The position numbers and the translations under genes are program-made. Of a DNA stretch of 64,000 bases, positions 21,576-33,006 are shown piece by piece. Positions within the stretch are counted from its first letter, which is position 1, and each line of letters opens with the position of its first letter. This DNA comes from Tethya wilhelma. Its lineage: Eukaryota > Porifera > Demospongiae > Tethyida > Tethyidae. Location of the stretch: positions 7,105,381-7,169,380 of the forward strand of contig CAXIPT010000002.1 of assembly GCA_964030475.1 (NCBI GenBank). The letters are read 5' to 3'. Under the pieces are notes generated by a model that was not told the origin of the DNA, ran no database searches, and was given only the letters and a program-made list of their open reading frames with translations.

Positions 21576-22573
21576 TGACGACCCTTGCCAAAAATAAAAG
21601 GTATAAACAGCAATACAGTAAAGGGTGCCAAAATTAATATTAGAAGATAATAATAATTATTATAATAATATTGTGATAACATGCAAAGTGTAGTGAGAAG
21701 AACACTACTAAGTGGGATCAACATTACCCATGCTCCTGTTTGTATATCGTTTAGTTGTTCAAGCCTCTACAAAGGAAAGTCCCTTTTCCTACTGCATATA
21801 TGGTCAGGATCTGAGGCTCCCCACCAGCCTACCATTGAACCAGCTGCCATCCACATAGTATTATATGGGTGAATCCGGACACAGATGATTATTGTTCTGA
21901 GTTGTTCGTTATTCTAAGGAAGTCAAGGGAATTTGCTGGCAGGGACCATATCACGCTGACAAACACTATACTGGATTGAAGCTACTACTCTTACAAACGC
22001 TGAAATTCATTGAGTGTTGAATGGGTAGGACCAAGAAGTAGACTACACGGAAAAGTAAAGCTGTTGCTGTTTCTACACAACTGCCCCCTCCCGTGACCAT
22101 TTCTTTCCACTAAGAAGGACCAGTAACAAGGTCCTTGGCTTATTCAAGTGCTCCATGGCCAATGAAATTATTTTCATACAGGCTGTAAGAATTTCAACTC
22201 AATATTGTATTCTATTGTGTTTTTCTTTGAATTAATGTGTATGAGTATTTTTGTTTGGTATGTTCTAATTTTATAGAGCTTTGTAGACAAGTACCATCCT
22301 TAGGGAGGGGAATTGTAACATACCAGATGCAATGCCATTAAGAATTGATTTTGTAGTAGCTAATGTATGTGCTTAATTTTTGTCATTTTGAGCACACAGT
22401 CAATGTGCGATTATTTACAAAGACATTGTCAAGTTTATTACATGATATACAATGTTTCTTTTCACTCTGTAACAAGTTGGGTGTTGCACATTAGTCTACA
22501 TTATATAGCTAAAGTTATGTAATAGTGATTATGGTCTGCAATTATGTTGTTCATTGACAAAAAAAGTGCACGA
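21576..22573. other. Intergenic, nothing firmly recognised
   Basis: No coding gene is recognised. A purine tract followed by TGTAACA near 22305-22322 could be an LTR border, but no partner end or coding remnant supports it. The final 20 or so bases extend the R1 arm. Confidence 0.4.
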
Positions 22574-23011
22574 ACAAGTAGTAAAAATTTCAAAAAAATA
22601 AAGAGTGTAGGAATGGGCAGTTCAGGAAAAAGTAATGAAACAAGGAATGTCTCAATTTCGGCACATGACTACTTCATTTTTTATGCCCTATTGTAACAGT
22701 TCTATAGAATAGTTTTGCAATTTAACTGTAATTATATTACTAAGCAGGTTGTCCAACTATGATACTTTAAATTTAATACTTCATATTCCTACCTAACCGA
22801 TTGGAAACAATTTGAATCTATAAACTTGAAACTATGATTGCAGATTGATATCATTGCATGTATATATTGGTTACAAGATGATGAGGAATAATAAAAAAAG
22901 GGAAAAAATGAAGTAGTCATGTGCCGAAATTGAGACATTCCTTGTTTCATTACTTTTTCCCGAACTGCCCATTCCTACACTCTTTATTTTTTTGAAATTT
23001 TTACTACTTGT
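22574..23011. mobile_element. R1-family MITE with 105 bp inverted arms
   Basis: The left arm (22574 to about 22680, ACAAGTAGTAAAAATTTC to GACTACTTCATTTTT) is the near-perfect inverse of the right arm (about 22907-23011). Between them lie about 225 bp of AT-rich sequence. It is the most symmetrical member of the family. Its right end coincides with the boundary of the inverted duplication that contains the Ig gene 5' end. Confidence 0.8.
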
Positions 23012-23565
23012 ATAATTATGACATTGTGTTAGATAGATTTATATACTCCCACAGAAACTCTCTACCCTGAAATCAAAATAAACTGCAATATTTGATCATC
23101 ATATATAATACAATGTTAATGGCAAAACATTATTACTGCATAAATGCACCGAAGGCATGCATACAGATGCAACAGCAGCTGCTAGAGTAATGTATAGGGA
23201 AATGATTATCTCAAAACAAGGAAAGACCTTAACAAGAAATAGATCATGCAACAAGGTTTAGATAATACATATACTAGTAATTTCAAATTGAATTCTTGTC
23301 CAATGTTGTAGAAAATTAAATTTGCATACCAAAATTATATATAATGATATTGTATGTGTATTGTGTGTACAATACATAACATTTTGTCAAATAATAATTA
23401 TTATTATATTGCATGACTGCAGCTAAACTACCATGGCAGGAAACTATATATATAATATAATAATACATATATATTCACTATCAGAGTGCCGATATCTATA
23501 CTGAATGTAAAGTGACATCTAACTAGTTTCTAGAGCAGTTCTATAGTATACAGTAACAGTTCAAA

Positions 23566-26438
23566 ATGGCAGTTTGGAAAGGACTGATGCTGATAATGGT
23601 CATTGTTACTGCACTTGAAAAATGTGTACAAGGTATAGTAATCATGTGGATAGCTGTTGAATTTATTGTGAAATAAAAAGAAAAGGGATTCTTACATTTT
23701 GGTTATTATTAATTATTATTATTTACAGTATCAGCTTCAATCAGTCTACTGACAGAAAACTCAACTGTTGCTGTTGGCTCGACAGCCATACTAACTTGTG
23801 TGGTAGAGATAGAGAATCCAGCAACTACTATCAGATGGGAAAAGGATGGCAACAATCTTACGAATAGTTCAACAGTAAAAATAAAATAAATGTTACATAT
23901 ACTACTAAATTATCCTTCAAATATTTAAAGTGATCATTTGATTTCCACAAATACATATGATGGAAGGTGAAAGTTTTCAATTATTTATTATAGACATCAG
24001 GAGTAACCGTTAAAATGCAATTAGAACCATAATTTCTGTTTAAAAAAATGTTTTTTAGGTGCAGGCAAATGTCTGCTTTGTCATGCACTTCTTACCATCA
24101 TCTTCATGACTACTATATTGATGGTGATGATATCATGTAGGTTAACATCTTTGAAGCTCTGTTTGTGAATGACCCTGGGATGATGTTCATACAGTCTACT
24201 CTCCAACTGTGTGGAGTGCTCCTCACTGATGGTGGTGAATACACATGTATTGTTGAAAATGATGAAACTACAAGAAGAATGTCAACATACCTGTCAATTT
24301 ACACTCCTGGTAAGACAATAATAGCTGTCATTCTCATGCATTGGTAAACTGAAAAAACTAAGATAACAGGATAATTCAAAAAGTATGTATGTTCAATATT
24401 ATACCCAGTATACTATGATGGTGTCACAATTTAATCATCCTTTAATTTTCTGCATGGTACTATGTGATTAATAACAAACAATGCCTCATTCCAACTACAA
24501 TTTGTAGCAGAGAATCATTAGAAAAGTAAATTTGAATGTGGTTGATCCAAAAGTTGTTTTAGAATTATCAAAATAATATTAATATAGCCATTATAAATGC
24601 ATGATAAAATAATAGTGTACAGACATATATTTTCAGTTGTACATGTGTATGTCAAACATTCAACATTATTCACTTTCAGAACCAGCACAACTTATAATGC
24701 TATCAGAGAACGTGAGTGTTGATGCTCTACAAACTGTATATCTAACATGTGTTGGCACTGGTGTGCCTACTGCTACAATCACATGGGAATATAATGGACT
24801 ACTTCTGGTCAACAATACACAGGTACGTTTGTATTGTATAGTCTATGCTACCAACCTCCTGATCATGATAATGAATACAAATATTTAATATTTTAAGCTC
24901 ACCATATATGAGAGAATACTGCTGAAAGATGAAAGAGAATTCATCCAATCTACACTGGAGTTGTGTAACATACAACCTTATGAAGCTGGGGAGTACACTT
25001 GTGTGGTTGAGAGTGGAACTACATTGGACACAGCAAGCACCCTAGTGACCGTCATAGGTTATAATTAACAACAGCAAACACACAATATGATTATAACTAT
25101 TGTCATAATATGCAAACTATAATTCCCAACAACAGAAATCATGACTACGGAGGCAGTGACTACACAACCACCGACGACAGAGGAGACTACAGAGGCACCG
25201 ACGACAGTGGAGACTACAGAGGCACTGACGACAGAGGAGACTACAGAGGCACCAACGACAATGGAGACTACACAGCCACAGACAACAGAGGAGACTACAG
25301 AGGCACTGACGACAATGGAGACTACACAGCCACAGACGACAGAGGAGACTACACAGCCACAGACGACAATGGAGACTACACAGCCACAGACGACAGAGGA
25401 GACTACAGAGGCACCGACGACAGAGGAGACTACAGAGGCACCGACGACAGAGGAGACTACAGACTTCACACCCACTACAATAGTCTCTTGCAGTGAACCA
25501 TTTATGCTCCTATTGGGACCTATAAACAACTGCCTGGACTGGAAGGTGGGAGACTAAAATGTTAATAGTAATTGTCTCAATTATAATCATTTGTGTTACA
25601 GTTTTCAGATCCTATTTCAAAGGTTGACTTGATCCTTTCATACATTATGGATGAACTGTCTAACTCATTATGTTCTCCAGTCGATCCAGAATTTTTATGC
25701 GCTTCAAACCATCCTAATTCAGTAGTGTTCAAAGCAGACATAAGAGGACTAGCTGGGTGTAACTGCAATGGGGCAGTTCAAGAGGTAGCTCAGTGGGTAG
25801 ACAATGGTGCCTCTATACTTGTGGAAGCCAATAGACTCAACATTAACCCAAGCTGTAACATTCAAGCAAATATTGTCAATGGACAGTTAAATTGTGATGA
25901 TCCTCAAGTCACAAATCCTGTTAACGTTGGAGAAAGTAATAGCAGTACACTCATCATAGGAGCCAGTAGTGGTGTTGTGATCATAGTGTTAATTCTATTT
26001 TTGATAATAATCATTGCAGCAGTGATGTATAAGGTCAAGAAAATAAAATCACGGTAAATTTAGGCATGCATAATGTATTGGAATATGCAGACTTTGTGTG
26101 TTTCATTTGTTTAAATCATGCAGCAAAAAGAACATGATGAAGAAAATCAAATATTCCACTAGTTCACTCCCAGAGTGGAGTCCCGGACAGCCACCATTAC
26201 CAGCTACTCTCCAGCCTGGTGTTGAGCCAATTTATAATGATATTGAAGATGCCATTGAAGAAAAAGATAAATACCAGGCATTAATTCGTAGAGAATCTCG
26301 TACCAATGCATACGAATTGGATTATGAGATGTCTACATTTATAGTCGCAATAGTAAGAATACAAAGGAAACCAATGAAAGTAACATTGCCAATAATGAGG
26401 AGGAGCCCTATGTTATTATGAACCTTGCAAGTAATTGA
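23566..26438 (+). CDS. Two-Ig-domain receptor with mucin-like stalk
   Basis: I read eight exons, all with GT-AG borders and consistent phase: 23566-23632, 23729-23874, 24141-24309, 24680-24822, 24898-25057, 25136-25545, 25602-26053, 26124 to the stop. The protein has a signal peptide (LMLIMVIVTALEKCV), Ig domain 1 (residues about 24-125; LTCVVE, IRWEKDG, DGGEYTCIVE) and Ig domain 2 (127-228; LTCVGTGVP, ITWEYNG, EAGEYTCVVE). Each Ig domain is split by one intron. Next come a Thr/Glu-rich stalk of nine-residue repeats, a cysteine-containing membrane-proximal domain, a membrane span (about 479-509, VVIIVLILFLIIIIAAVMY) and a tail with YNDI. The frame used here stops at 26421, while a one-base change near 26349 would run to 26438 and add a YVIM motif. 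It looks like an adhesion or recognition receptor; the ligand is unknown. Confidence 0.85.
25160..25475 (+). repeat. 27-bp tandem repeat encoding Thr-rich stalk
   Basis: About 11-12 units of 27 bp encode TTEETTEAP, TTMETTQPQ, TTEETTEAL and similar nonapeptides inside exon 6 of the Ig receptor. The unit length is a multiple of three, so other frames are also open; these are shadows. Thr density suggests dense O-glycosylation and an extended stalk. Confidence 0.85.
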
Positions 26439-26572
26439 CAAGACCATTAATAACAGATAATCAGTAGGTTTTAGTGATACATCAAGTTGAAGTTAACTGT
26501 AGTCTGTACCTTCTTTTGATTCAGAAATAATCGTTATGTGTTATTGTTAATTAGAATTTTTTTTTGAACTTG

Positions 26573-26578
26573 AATAAA
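26573..26578 (+). promoter_or_regulatory. Polyadenylation signal AATAAA
   Basis: AATAAA lies about 135-150 bases past the possible stop codons of the Ig receptor, followed by a T/GT-rich stretch. Confidence 0.5.
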
Positions 26579-27526
26579 ATGCTTGATGTTTCTGTCTGAG
26601 GTTTAGGATATATTGTGTTATAGATATATAATTATATATAGCAAAAGTTATATAGAGAGTTGTAGAGTTATTATTGTCAGCTATAGGCATGATATAATTA
26701 GACATAATTATGTAGGAGAAATAATTTCAAGTTAGTACTTACAGACTATATAACCCTATCTATAACCTGTATTTGATCATGATGGCCTTAGTTTGAGCTC
26801 GAGCAGTCACACATAATTGCCCCCTTAATTGGGCGCGGACCTCCATGGAGCGCGATATGCACCCTCGATGTAAAAGCACTTATAGACAGTCGACCCGTTC
26901 CTATTCGGGCTGGATGCTGTCCCCATGCACCATGGCTCTGCATGTGATAGTGCTAGCGCCCTCTAGTAGATCTGGCAGTTCGGTGTTCAGTGCTAAAGTA
27001 TTATAGCGGGTCCATTGTGTGTGGTAAGTCTTGGTCCTTCAAAATATATGCAGAAGTTTGTTCCCTGGTATGATATTAATTTGAACTGTAGGTATAATGG
27101 AATGACTCATGGACTGAGGTCACACAACTGTGATGAATCGGTCGACATCTACCTTGGTGTGTGCTGGGATAGAGCCTTACTCGGAACCCAAATCAAAAAC
27201 CCTTACCGCTCTCACATGCATGCCTACATGGCTCTACAGAAAAGAGGTCTGGTGTATAACACATCATTGCCAAAAATTCAGAAGCAGCAGTTTATAAGCT
27301 GTGGTGCCTGGCCTTAACACTGGAGTTTGGCAGACTTAGCTGCTTGGAGAGGTAAATAACTCAATGATTACAAATTGAATATAATTTATAGTGAGATAAT
27401 TCTTTGTGTAGAAAAAATTATTGTTGTCACGGGTGTTGTTCTTTTGAATGAGAGATGCCTTTATGTCTTTGCCTAGCTATGAAGATTAGTTCTTATATCT
27501 TTAGTTATACCGTATATAGCCAGAAA
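26579..27526. other. Intergenic, with one unassigned 100-codon frame
   Basis: No gene is recognised. A GC-richer patch lies at 26820-27320, and inside it a plus frame at 27015-27317 stays open for 100 codons without matching any family I know. It has no intron signals or neighbours that support it. Confidence 0.35.
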
Positions 27527-27713
27527 TATTGATAGTCAAAAAATTTGACGGTTTGCTCCGCAGAATGTCAAATAAAAATACTTACAAATTTAAATTTGAC
27601 GATTTGCGCAGGCACAGAGTACATGCATATACAGTGGCCAAAATATTGGCGGATTTAAATTTGACCATCAAACCGTCAAATTAAAATCCCTGGTCAAAAT
27701 TTCCAGCTGTTAT
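27527..27713. mobile_element. Short MITE-like inverted repeat
   Basis: The ends read ATAGCCAGAAATATTGA and, inverted, GCTGGAAATTTTGACCA, with inner matching arms GTCAAAAAATTTGACGGTTT and AACCGTCAAATTAAAAT. It has no coding capacity. Confidence 0.45.
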
Positions 27714-28009
27714 GACTGACCATTTCCATAACCCCATATGTTTGGAATCAATTACATCATTTTTGGTCAGATCTTGATGATTAATTTCATTGACCTAACA
27801 ATTGCAACTCTACAGTTTTACGAAACCTATTCCTGTCCAAAAAAAATTTGATAGGGATAAACTTCAAAATTATGTACAGTGAGCAGTCATTCACTGTACA
27901 TAATTATAGCATTCACTCTTTAATGTGTTCTCTATTAGTGAATGGCTGAATCATGCACTTTCAACAGGCAGAGAGATGAACCTCCTACTAACTTGACTTA
28001 CACAATCCA

Positions 28010-28084
28010 TTGCCAGAAACTTTAGTCTTCTAACCTCTGATATCATCAGTCTTTCAGTATTTGATAACCCTTCGAACATTTTTA

Positions 28085-28085
<1 letters not shown>
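28010..28085 (-). pseudogene. Fragment of glycosyltransferase-like gene
   Basis: On the minus strand this encodes a stretch matching residues about 170-190 of the gene at 41833-42921 (MFEGLSNTERLMISEVRRL here, MFKGLPNTERLMISKVRRL there). Homology ends abruptly at the GT microsatellite on one side and soon after the arginine-rich segment on the other. It is a small duplicated piece, not a gene. Confidence 0.7.
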
Positions 28086-28086
<1 letters not shown>

Positions 28087-28123
<37 letters not shown>

Positions 28124-28190
28124 TGGGTGTGGGTGTGGGTGTATGTGGGTGTGGTGTGTGGGTGTGTATGTATGTGTGTGGGTGTGNCGT
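28087..28190. repeat. (GT)n microsatellite with single N
   Basis: A GT/GGGTGT tract contains an N at 28187. Expansion or collapse is likely here, so the join should be treated with care. Confidence 0.9.
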
Positions 28191-28651
28191 ATGTGTACTG
28201 TGTTGAACCATATTATGTATCACTTTGATTCAGCAATGGTACAAGGTGTCTGATAATAGAGGTCATGACCTATGGTGATGTAAACAATTTATACTTCATG
28301 ATAGTTCAGTTGCAAAAGTTAAGTTTACAGTATAGAACGTAAAAGTACTACTATATGTGATAATACACTCTTTGTGTCCACAAGCCTTTTCTAAGTGAAA
28401 TAAAAGTCACCATCCGAAAATGGAGGTAAATGTCCGAATAGAAAGGTTTGGACACCTCTGTATTTGAGCCATAGCTACGAAAGACATCGTCTCCATTGAT
28501 TCAACTCCAGGTAAGAGTAGTATTATTATATGATAGGAATACAAATGGTTATGCTTACTGTATAGGCTAAAAATGGTGTCCGAATATAGGTTGTGTCCGA
28601 CAATAGATTACTTACTCTATCGACTTTACGATCTGGAGCGTGGCAAGTTAT
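28191..28651. other. Repeat-like intergenic DNA
   Basis: Contains GTCCGAATA-type motifs in both orientations (28430, 28575) that suggest a decayed MITE. No gene was found. Confidence 0.35.
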
Positions 28652-29105
28652 TTCACAGTAGAGATGTCCAATTCAATAAGACAACAAAAGATTCCACAAG
28701 TCCAGATCGAAGAATCTGACAATGAAAGTGAATACCGGTTAGAACTCGATTTTTATGATGATACTGAACCAGCTACGCAGTCAAGACCAGAACGCTCTGA
28801 TCAACCTTCAGCTCCACAACCAACCATTAGGACTGAAATCTCAAAGAAGTGCTGCACCTCCTTATTACTATGTCTATTGAGCAAATATAGCTATTGCAGA
28901 TCCACTATCCTACGAAGAAGCTCTAAAATCAACTAACAGTGAAAAATGGAAGTCTGCAATGGATGAAGAGATGAAATCCTTGCCGGAAAGAAAATGATGT
29001 GTAGGAGCTTGTGCCTTTGCCAAAAGATAGGAAGGCAGTGGGAAGCAAATGGGTTTTCAAGACAAAAACGAATCCTAATGGATCGATTGATCGACACAAG
29101 GCTCC
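28652..29105 (+). pseudogene. Ty1/copia polyprotein fragment (RT start)
   Basis: The end of a copia integrase/linker region runs into the beginning of the RVT_2 reverse transcriptase. Recognisable pieces are DPLSYEEALKS, KWKSAMDEEMKSL, ELVPLPKDRKAVGSKWVF and KTNPNGSIDRHKA. The reading frame is broken by a TGA near 28892, a frame change near 28986 and a TAG where DVWEL is expected (near 29000). Homology stops at 29105, where a GTGGCATAGG-type element end begins. The fragment is non-functional. Confidence 0.85.
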
Positions 29106-29640
29106 AGTGGCATAGGGAGGGGGGGCACAGGGGGCATTTGCCACCCCTTGTTTCAGTTGCGAAAACAAGGGGTGGTCACAACCATACCTGCTGTACTAAC
29201 ACCCGCGACTGGGATCAAGATGCGATCAAGCTAGGGGTCAAAGCAACAAAAATTGGCCCCATCAAGGGTCAAGAAAGCTCAACTGCTTGCTTTCCATCAA
29301 CGGTCAAAGGTCATTAGCTGCAAATAGCACGTTTTAGTTGGGTCAAAGTTCAAATTTATCACGATCAAAGCCTTCCAAAGTGGTGAAATCAAGGGTCAAG
29401 GCCTAAAAATTAGACGGATCAAATTTTGATCCGGGTGTCATGTGAAATTGGTCACCCCCCATTTTAGTCACCCCGGGTGACTAATCTCACGGTAACTTGA
29501 ATCTAAAATTCTAGTCACCCAGGTGACCATTTTACCGTTAATTTGGGAACCTGGGTGACTGATATACACGAGAAATTACGCACCCCTTCGTAAAAATGGT
29601 CACCCCTTTCACGACTTGGATGGAAAAGCAAATACGCTCT
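29106..29640. repeat. Decayed element and GGTGAC-palindrome stretch
   Basis: Begins with CAGTGGCATAGGGAGG, a diverged form of the CAGTGGCGTAGCCAGG terminus seen intact at 38726. A run of GTCACCCGGGTGAC-like short palindromes follows (29450-29620). Only one terminus is identifiable. Confidence 0.5.
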
Positions 29641-31020
29641 TAGAAGAGTAGATAGACTGTTAGTGATTCTTGGTACTCACTATATAGGCCTAGATCTATG
29701 TCAATTTAGCTGCTTTTGTACTTGTACATAGCCTCCCTTAGTTTAGCTGCACTGCATGCACACGATATGCATGATGCGCATATAGCCTGCTTTTATTTGC
29801 TGATCAACAATCTAATCACAGATCATGCTAACTCGGTACCCCATTTGCATACAATGATGTTCAAGTTGTCATGTGATTAATACATACGTGATTCTATAAA
29901 TAATATAAACTGATATATATATATATATATAATTTTGAATGATAACAAAAGCCTAGAACTTGACATTAATATTATACAATTTAATCATAAACAGGCTAAA
30001 ATTGATAAAAAGTTCTTAATAGTACTTGTTGACTTAATCTATTGCTGAAAACACAAATCAATACCATGGTAGTGTGCTACAGCTATAATATCCATGGCCG
30101 AAATGAAAGTGTCATAGTTGCTCCTTCTTCTGATTCTGCTTCTGCCATTGATCGTTTTCTAGCAGTGAAAGCTACGCTTACTGGCTCTTTTAAATATAAA
30201 CCATGGACACCTTGACAGGTTCTGAGTAGTCTTAACCCTTGCTGTCACTTCAAAGAGATAGCTATGTAGCTGAAACTCAGGTCGAGGTCACATCCTAGAA
30301 ACTGATTGTTTAACTTGAAGAAAGAAAAAAAAAAGAACAAAAAAAAGCTCAGTTGAGTATAGTAGAATATACAATCCTGGACTAGACTGATAAATGATAA
30401 TGACTCTGTGAAAAAGTTTATCCCTCTTATCGTGTCTCTAACGCGGTTGGCTTTAGGGTCAGAGGTGGTGCGCCTGGTGGGAATATTGAGTCTGCTGAGG
30501 TGATGATAGCCTATATAGATCCCTATTGCACTTAGAACTCGTTCAAAAACTTTCAATCTTCTTCCTCCATATGCTTCTTTAATTTGTCCTGTTCCATATT
30601 TTGTACCTCAGTTCTAGTGGCGAAGCAAAGAAATTATAGCAATAATAACTATAATACTGGTTTATGGACCAAATGACATTATGATTGTATTTATCTTCAT
30701 TGGGAATGTCCAAGCTGTTCAGAGTTATACTTCGTTAGCTGCTTCAATCCCAGGCAAAATTTAAAAAGTCAGAGAATATAGCTCAATATGCATAGCTATC
30801 AATGTTGGTATCAAGTATATGCAGACAGTTTTGGAATCAACTGAAAGTGAATCAGACTCATATACAAGTGTCCCCAATGTTTCTCATGCATGCATGCAGT
30901 ATATATACAAAGCTAGCTAAAAATTAATCCACATGTGATTCTTCAGATGGCATGCATAGTACTCTAAGGATTTGCTTTCTTATTGCACACACATGCACTC
31001 ACACCCACCCACAGTGAAAC
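29641..31020. other. AT-rich intergenic DNA
   Basis: No gene is recognised. A short (TA)n tract lies near 29914-29930 and a purine-rich stretch at 30318-30347. Several frames under 105 codons show no recognisable content. Confidence 0.4.
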
Positions 31021-31109
31021 ACACACACACACACACACACACATACACACACACACACACACAGACGGCACACACACACACANNNNNNNNNNNNNNNNNN
31101 NNNNNNNNN
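31021..31109. other. (CA)n tract and 27-base assembly gap
   Basis: An interrupted CA microsatellite (31021-31082) runs into 27 Ns (31083-31109). The R1 arm starts directly after the gap, so the true left flank of that copy is unknown. Confidence 0.95.
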
Positions 31110-31853
31110 AAAATGAAGTAGTCATGTGCCGAAATTGAGACATGCCTTGTTCCAATACTTTTTACCGCACTGCCCATTCCTACACTACTTATTTTTTTGA
31201 AATTTTTACTACTTGTTCATTCACTTTTTTCAGCACTATAGTGTGGAGACTATTAGAGACTGGTTAGTCCCTACAAAAAGCTGGAGTATAGCAGCTAAAT
31301 GCACTAATGCTATATAGTGCAGGCTAATGCGCATGCGCGTAATAATGCCACGTGGATAAATAGTGACCTTTGTATCTGGAGATGGCTAGATTAGAATGTC
31401 GACCTTTACCTGGATGCTATGCAAAGTACATAAATTTATATTGGTTAGAGATTTCAGAGCTATTTAGCTCACGATTACCACTATTTGTGTAGCTAGAAAG
31501 TTAAAAAGGACGTACTTTGCACAGAGACTCATCGTTTCGTGCTGTGAAATCGGTCCTGAGTTACTTCGATTTTCCGGAAATCACGTTCAAGTAAGTCAGT
31601 TAGGAAGGAAGGAAGGCGGGGAGAACAAAATTGCACTGTTATGGCTTCCCGCCAGCGTTTGCTCCGGAGAGTTCTAAATAGTTTCTGTGAGTTTTCATGG
31701 TATGTACAGCTACTAGAACTGTCTGAAAGAGGTTGTATATGAGTTTGAAGACTTAACCATCTTTTTTTGAAAGTTTATAAGTGCATACATTTTGTATTGT
31801 GTCTATGGGACAGTCGGCCCATTCCTACTATACGTACTACCGTACGTATGATA
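31110..31853 (+). mobile_element. R1 repeat family, copy b
   Basis: This is the fullest linear R1 copy: an arm at 31110-31216 (AAATGAAGTAGTCATGTGCC to ACTACTTGT), a body with AGACTGGTTAGTCCCTAC and TTCAAGTAAGTCAGTTAGG, and the end module CCCATTCCTACTATACGTAC followed by CGTACGTATGATA. It parallels copy a module by module and has no coding capacity. Confidence 0.75.
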
Positions 31854-32960
31854 TCTGGCCAAAACTGGTTACTAGAAATCTACACCTATGCGCATGCGCT
31901 ACACGGCCACGTGGCCGGCACAAGCTTTATGCCTTTGACGATCTTTACCAGATTCCACGTTGGTCGTAACAGTACAGAAATTTATATTGTATTCTTGTTC
32001 ATAGCCTTCCAGTTCTTTGCTCTCTCGAGTTATGTAGCAAGCAAGTATCAAGGAATATACTACCTACAATAAACAATACTACCCTGTGTTCAAAACAGTG
32101 ACAAGTTATTTTGTTTTTCTTGAATCGTTTTCAAGTAAGTCAGTTAGGAAGTACGTACGTAAGGAAGTACGTAAGTAGGGTGTCCAACGTGAAATTTCAA
32201 GAGTGGCAAATTGAAGTCATTGCTAGTTGTTTGTGTAGACCTACTCTAGATCAACTGAAAAATATATCTGGTTTGATGCAATCACGCATTGTTTTCCTTT
32301 GCGAGGCATTTTACTAAACACACAAATTCGCAAATAATGGTCACGTGACCAAAATGCCATACTAGGTTCACTACAATAGCAAATTTGGTGAAGCTTGGCT
32401 GTAAGCACTGTTCTAGGACTATGTTATCTTTTTATGAGTGTTTGTAAGATTCTTACTGCTTGTGACAAATGCGGCAATAGCATGCGGTTTACGTGCATGC
32501 GTACGTACGCGTACTAAATTCTGGTCACGTGACCATTATTTTGCAAATTTGTGTTTTATTGAAACGCCTCGCGAAGGAAAACAATGCATGATTACATCAA
32601 ACCATATATATTTTTCAGTTATCCAATAGTAGGTCTATACAAATAACTAGCAATGACTTCAATTTGCTACTCTTGAAATTTGACGTTGGACACCCTAACG
32701 TAAGTTAGAGGAACAAAATCGCACCTGTATGGCTTCTAACTAAGCGACTTCTAGAAGTACCCTGCAGACTGTTTCTGAGTTCTACTTTTGTGTACAGTTT
32801 GAAATCTACCTGGAAGAGTCTCAAGAGAAGGTTTGAAGGTTTAATTTACTTTTCTTGGAAATTTATAAGTATAAATATTTTATATTGTGCATATGGGACA
32901 TTCGGCCCATTCCTACTATACGTACTACCGTACGTATGATGAAATTTTTACTATACTTGT
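31854..32960 (+). mobile_element. R1 repeat family, copy c, interrupted
   Basis: Directly abuts copy b. It lacks the left arm but has GTATCAAGGAATATA, TTCAAGTAAGTCAGTTAGG, the GGCTTCT segment and the end module with CGTACGTATGATG and GAAATTTTTACTATACTTGT. A 518 bp TA-flanked element is inserted at 32178-32695. Confidence 0.7.
32178..32695. mobile_element. TA-flanked foldback MITE inside R1
   Basis: This 518 bp element has inverted arms of about 175 bp: GGGTGTCCAACG... at the left and ...CGTTGGACACCC at the right. It is flanked by TA on both sides (32176-32177, 32696-32697). The arms pair nearly throughout (left 32178-32353, right 32521-32695), including GGTCACGTGACC palindromes at both inner ends. 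Removing it restores an R1 body that matches copies a and b. No coding capacity; a Tc1/mariner-type foldback. Confidence 0.85.
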
Positions 32961-33006
32961 AATTATATCAAGCAGTATACTACTAGTTTATGCTATACAA
33001 ACTTAC

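Noticed and set aside
22300..22573. LTR border (purine tract then TGTAACA)
   Set aside because: No matching second terminus, no target duplication and no retroelement coding next to it.
25160..25475. CRISPR-like regular repeats
   Set aside because: The units are contiguous with no spacers, and they encode a protein stalk in a eukaryotic gene.
25065..25529. Val/Ser-rich minus-strand frame and Asp/Gly-rich plus frame over the stalk repeat
   Set aside because: The 27-bp unit keeps all frames open. Only the Thr-rich frame joins the Ig exons in phase.
27015..27317. 100-codon plus-strand frame as a gene
   Set aside because: No recognisable domain, no splice partners and no second copy. Its length is within chance for a GC-richer patch.
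30245..30556. 103-codon minus-strand frame
   Set aside because: It includes a translated purine tract as Phe/Ser runs and has no recognisable content.
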